Below are positions 61,349-64,000 of a DNA stretch of 64,000 nt, piece after piece; position 1 is the stretch's first letter, and every line of letters starts with the position of its first letter. Origin of the DNA: Pseudomonadota bacterium (GTDB taxonomy: Bacteria > Pseudomonadota > Gammaproteobacteria > Nitrosococcales > Methylophagaceae); the NCBI GenBank assembly GCA_030576275.1, contig JALIBN010000005.1, positions 17,030-81,029 on the forward strand. The letters are read 5' to 3'. The notes under the pieces are model-generated. The model did not search any database, was not told the DNA's origin, and worked only from the letters and a program-made list of their open reading frames with translations. The position numbers were made by a program, and so were the translations under genes.

Positions 61349-62995
61349 ATGTTATCAATAAAATCACTAAGCCACTACGGTCTTCCTCTGAGTATGTTAC
61401 TGCTACTTTCAGCATGTAGCGGTACATTTACGCCTGTCAAACCAGATAACGTTGAGCGTTCAGCCTCTAGACAATCCCCAAAAACGGGTGATACTCCATG
61501 GCATCGAGCTTACGGAAAACGGCAAGAGACGTTGCAAAATCGTCATGTTAATTACCGCAATAGTGAATCTCAAGATATTGCACTTCCTCTACCGACGATC
61601 GATTTGTGGCAAAGAATTCGTAATGGTTACGGCATTGAAGAAAACACCTTAAATCCTGAAACTCAAAAACAGCTCGACTGGTTTGCAAGTCGACCAGACT
61701 ATATAAATACGGTAGCTGATCGGGCTAAACCATATCTTTACTATATCGTTGACGAATTAGAAAAGCGTAACATGCCGCTCGAGCTCGCATTCTTACCGGT
61801 GATCGAGAGCTCTTTCCAGCCTTTAGCTAATTCTAGTAGCAACGCTTCTGGCTTATGGCAATTCATGCCAGCCACTGGTAGAGTTTTCGGACTGGACCAA
61901 AACTGGTGGTATGACGGACGACGAGACATTATCGAATCTACAGATGCTGCGTTAGATTATTTACAAAAACTCCATACTGATTTCGGAGATTGGCAACTTG
62001 CACTAGCCGCATATAATAGTGGGGAAGGCACAGTAGGACGAGCCATAAAACATAACCAAGAACTAGGTATGCCGACTGATTTCTGGTCACTTAATCTTCC
62101 ACAAGAAACAACTAACTATGTGCCCAAATTTATGGCGATTGCTCACCTATTAAATGAGCCTGCTGACTATAACCTAACACTTAATTCTATTGAAGACACT
62201 CCATTTTTTACCGTGGTTGATACCGGTTCACAAATAGACTTAGCGCTAGCCGCTAAACTTGCCGAAATAAGTACAGACGAAATCCATCAGCTCAATCCAG
62301 GATTTAATCGCTCTGCAACGGCACCTAATGGCCCTCATCGCATAGTCGTGCCTCTTGATAAAGCCGATATCTTTCAGCAGGGATTAGATGAGCTAGCAAT
62401 TGATAAGCAGATGACTTGGACTAAACATACCGTGGCACTAGGTGATTCACTTCAATCTATTTCTAAACGTTATAAAACGACCGTTACAGCCATAAAAAAA
62501 GCTAATGGCCTAGCAAGGAGTAATTTAATTCGTTTAGGAAGTAATTTGCTAATTCCTACTGTATCAAACTCTGCGAGTAATTCCTCAATAACGGCCAGCA
62601 TTCAACAAATAGCTAGTCAAGAGCGAGTATCACCGACAGGACATAAACAAATTTATGCTGTAAATGCCGGCGATACATGGTGGGATATAGCTATTAAACA
62701 TAGCATTGATGTGATGGAGCTTGCTCAGTGGAATGACAAATCACCTAAAGACTTGCTAAGTGTCGGCCAAAAACTAGTTATCTGGACAAAAATAAAATCA
62801 ACAGATAATAAGACTAAAAAGATTAGTTACGTCACAAAAAGCGGTGATTCACTTTGGAAAATATCACAGCGATTTAAAGTTAGCGTGGCACAGTTGCTCG
62901 ATTGGAATGGGTTAAGCGACCGCTCATTATTAAGGCCTGGACAACTCTTAACTGTTCACGTTGTAGTTACTGCCCAAAACGAAAGTACTATTTAA
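61349..62995 (+). CDS. mltD: MltD-like membrane-bound lytic murein transglycosylase
   Basis: A 548-residue lipoprotein (signal ending LLLLSACSG, Cys at about 23). The SLT domain (about residues 140-260) carries the catalytic glutamate in [14 protein letters not shown], then SGLWQFMP and [12 protein letters not shown]. Three LysM peptidoglycan-binding repeats follow at about 360-404, 435-480 and 493-538. It cleaves glycan strands to 1,6-anhydromuropeptides. Its stop overlaps the trmL start by one base. Confidence 0.94.
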   Translation: MLSIKSLSHYGLPLSMLLLLSACSGTFTPVKPDNVERSASRQSPKTGDTPWHRAYGKRQETLQNRHVNYRNSESQDIALPLPTIDLWQRIRNGYGIEENTLNPETQKQLDWFASRPDYINTVADRAKPYLYYIVDELEKRNMPLELAFLPVIESSFQPLANSSSNASGLWQFMPATGRVFGLDQNWWYDGRRDIIESTDAALDYLQKLHTDFGDWQLALAAYNSGEGTVGRAIKHNQELGMPTDFWSLNLPQETTNYVPKFMAIAHLLNEPADYNLTLNSIEDTPFFTVVDTGSQIDLALAAKLAEISTDEIHQLNPGFNRSATAPNGPHRIVVPLDKADIFQQGLDELAIDKQMTWTKHTVALGDSLQSISKRYKTTVTAIKKANGLARSNLIRLGSNLLIPTVSNSASNSSITASIQQIASQERVSPTGHKQIYAVNAGDTWWDIAIKHSIDVMELAQWNDKSPKDLLSVGQKLVIWTKIKSTDNKTKKISYVTKSGDSLWKISQRFKVSVAQLLDWNGLSDRSLLRPGQLLTVHVVVTAQNESTI

Positions 62996-63471
62996 TGTTA
63001 CATATTGCATTATTTGAACCTGAGATCCCACCTAACACAGGTAATATAATTAGACTTTGTGCTAATGCTGGCGCCCAATTACACCTAATTGAACCTCTAG
63101 GCTTTGAACTTGATGATAAACGCCTACGTAGAGCTGGTCTAGATTACCACGAGTTTTCTAACGTCAAAATTCATCATAATATTAAAGAATTTATGCTTTG
63201 GCTTGCAGGCCGACGCTTATTTGCATGTACAACAAAAACAACAAAACATCATAATGAAGCAAGCTATCAGGATGAGGATGTTTTTCTATTTGGCCCTGAA
63301 TCAAGAGGCCTGCCTATTGAAATACTAAACCATATGACAACCACTGATAAAATTAGAATCCCTATGCAAGCTAATAGTCGTAGTCTAAATCTTTCTAATG
63401 CTACTGCGATAATATTGTATGAAGCCTGGCGTCAATTAGGCTACCCAAATGCAGATATCCTCGAGTCATAA
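62995..63471 (+). CDS. trmL: tRNA (cytidine/uridine-34-2'-O)-methyltransferase
   Basis: A 158-residue SPOUT methyltransferase (TrmL/YibK). [20 protein letters not shown] at the start, [10 protein letters not shown] near residue 100 and [17 protein letters not shown] near residue 119 form the knot and SAM site. It methylates the wobble nucleotide of tRNA-Leu species. The start at ATG 62995 is chosen because it overlaps the mltD TAA (TAATG); upstream open codons lie inside mltD. Confidence 0.95.
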   Translation: MLHIALFEPEIPPNTGNIIRLCANAGAQLHLIEPLGFELDDKRLRRAGLDYHEFSNVKIHHNIKEFMLWLAGRRLFACTTKTTKHHNEASYQDEDVFLFGPESRGLPIEILNHMTTTDKIRIPMQANSRSLNLSNATAIILYEAWRQLGYPNADILES

Positions 63472-64000
63472 ATTAAAATTGATACTACCAACTATTAATA
63501 GCCTTTGTCTCTAAAGAAATATTGTTAACTGCGTAATACAATTGAAGCGATGCTTTATTAGTAGAATCTATTTCCCTAATAAATTTCCTTTTTAGAATTT
63601 TTTTTCAAACGAGACAATCGTTAGACCCTCAACTTTCTGTAGATTGTTGAGATCGTTGATGTTTAAATCAGATTTATCTGTGTCGATAATACACTAAAAA
63701 ACTGTCACTAAAAGCACTCATCGTCACCATTCAATCAAGTTTCAATTTCAGTATGGTCTCTTGCAAATATCAGCTGTTATCTTGACTCTTATATGTCGTG
63801 AAAAGTCTTATTATGGTTCAACTCCAGCAATTAAGTTGATTCGATATAGCCACAGTTTACACAGTCAACACATTGAAAATTCTTAGAACACTGAACTATT
63901 ATAAAAGTAGGTATGTAATGTAATCTTAGCGCCCAGCTCAAATAAATAGCCAAAAGGTCGCACCTTTAATACGTAGTTTATATCAACGTGCAGAGTATCT
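63472..64000. other. Terminal 529-base region without a supportable gene
   Basis: AT-rich, with no open frame of useful length on either strand. A T8 run at about 63597-63605 may help end the trmL transcript, though no strong stem precedes it. CTCAAC/GTTGAG (about 63629-63652) is a short inverted repeat. A TTGACT (63782-63787) with TCTTAT 18 bases on is a weak promoter candidate for a gene beyond the edge. No tRNA or known RNA recognised. Confidence 0.5.

Overview
The window reads as one continuous chromosomal stretch of an AT-rich gammaproteobacterium (roughly 40% G+C by eye). Gene content and order (PTS-Ntr genes behind rpoN, a complete Na+-NQR operon, rnhA-dnaQ next to gloB, class II aldolase with a tkt/gap/pgk/pyk block, HpnD/HpnE squalene genes, sigma32-type heat-shock promoters) fit a free-living, probably marine member of the Thiotrichales/Methylophaga/Cycloclasticus part of the class. 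That placement is an inference from gene content. No insertion sequence, prophage, CRISPR array, tRNA, rRNA or defence island is visible; this is almost entirely core chromosome.

Layout. 1-2720: methionine/SAM cycle (end of metK, ahcY, metF), with a structured leader before ahcY. 2743-4415: permease and ATPase of a tungstate-type ABC importer without its binding protein. 4499-9858: rpoN, hpf, ptsN, a shortened hprK, an EIIA-Man protein, HPr and enzyme I, i.e. a regulatory phosphorelay with no sugar permease. 10132-13759: mgtE, aroC and an MFS transporter. 13904-20457: nqrABCDEF-nqrM and a CBS-domain protein. 20515-26852 (mostly minus strand): an unknown anchored protein, an AmpG-like transporter, xthA, rpsT (plus strand), proB, obgE, rpmA and rplU. 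27038-32857 (plus): ispB, a [2Fe-2S] protein, hpnD, hpnE, a small lipoprotein, a YciK-like SDR and a diguanylate cyclase. 32892-37722 (minus): rluB, trpS, an M50 protease, serS, DUF190 and crcB. 37925-38614: a VIT-family transporter. 38700-46664 (minus): fba, pyk, pgk, gap, tkt and a redoxin. 46819-50187: DUF1232, mrcB and a TPR lipoprotein. 50258-57011 (minus): dapB, dnaJ, dnaK, grpE, dnaQ, rnhA and a methyltransferase. 57036-63471: gloB, a repeat-bearing lipoprotein, a MscS channel, pyrD, a DUF2797 protein, an MltD-like transglycosylase and trmL. The last 529 bases hold no gene I can support.

How the genes work together. ahcY and metF recycle the product of MetK-dependent methylation. The PTS genes form a closed phosphorelay from PEP (EI to HPr H15 to EIIA-Ntr or EIIA-Man), and HPr also keeps Ser46, the target of HPr kinase. 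NQR couples NADH oxidation to Na+ export. fba/pyk/pgk/gap/tkt supply lower glycolysis/gluconeogenesis and pentose interconversion. grpE and dnaK each carry a clear sigma32 promoter.

I found no obviously new multi-gene system. The best leads are small: a foldable three-way-junction element in the ahcY leader (possibly a REP-like repeat), a good sigma54 promoter match directly upstream of rpoN, a diverged kinase-only HprK whose frame stays open past its stop where rapZ would be expected, HpnD/HpnE without HpnC, and a G6/C7 hairpin covering the nqrA ribosome-binding region.
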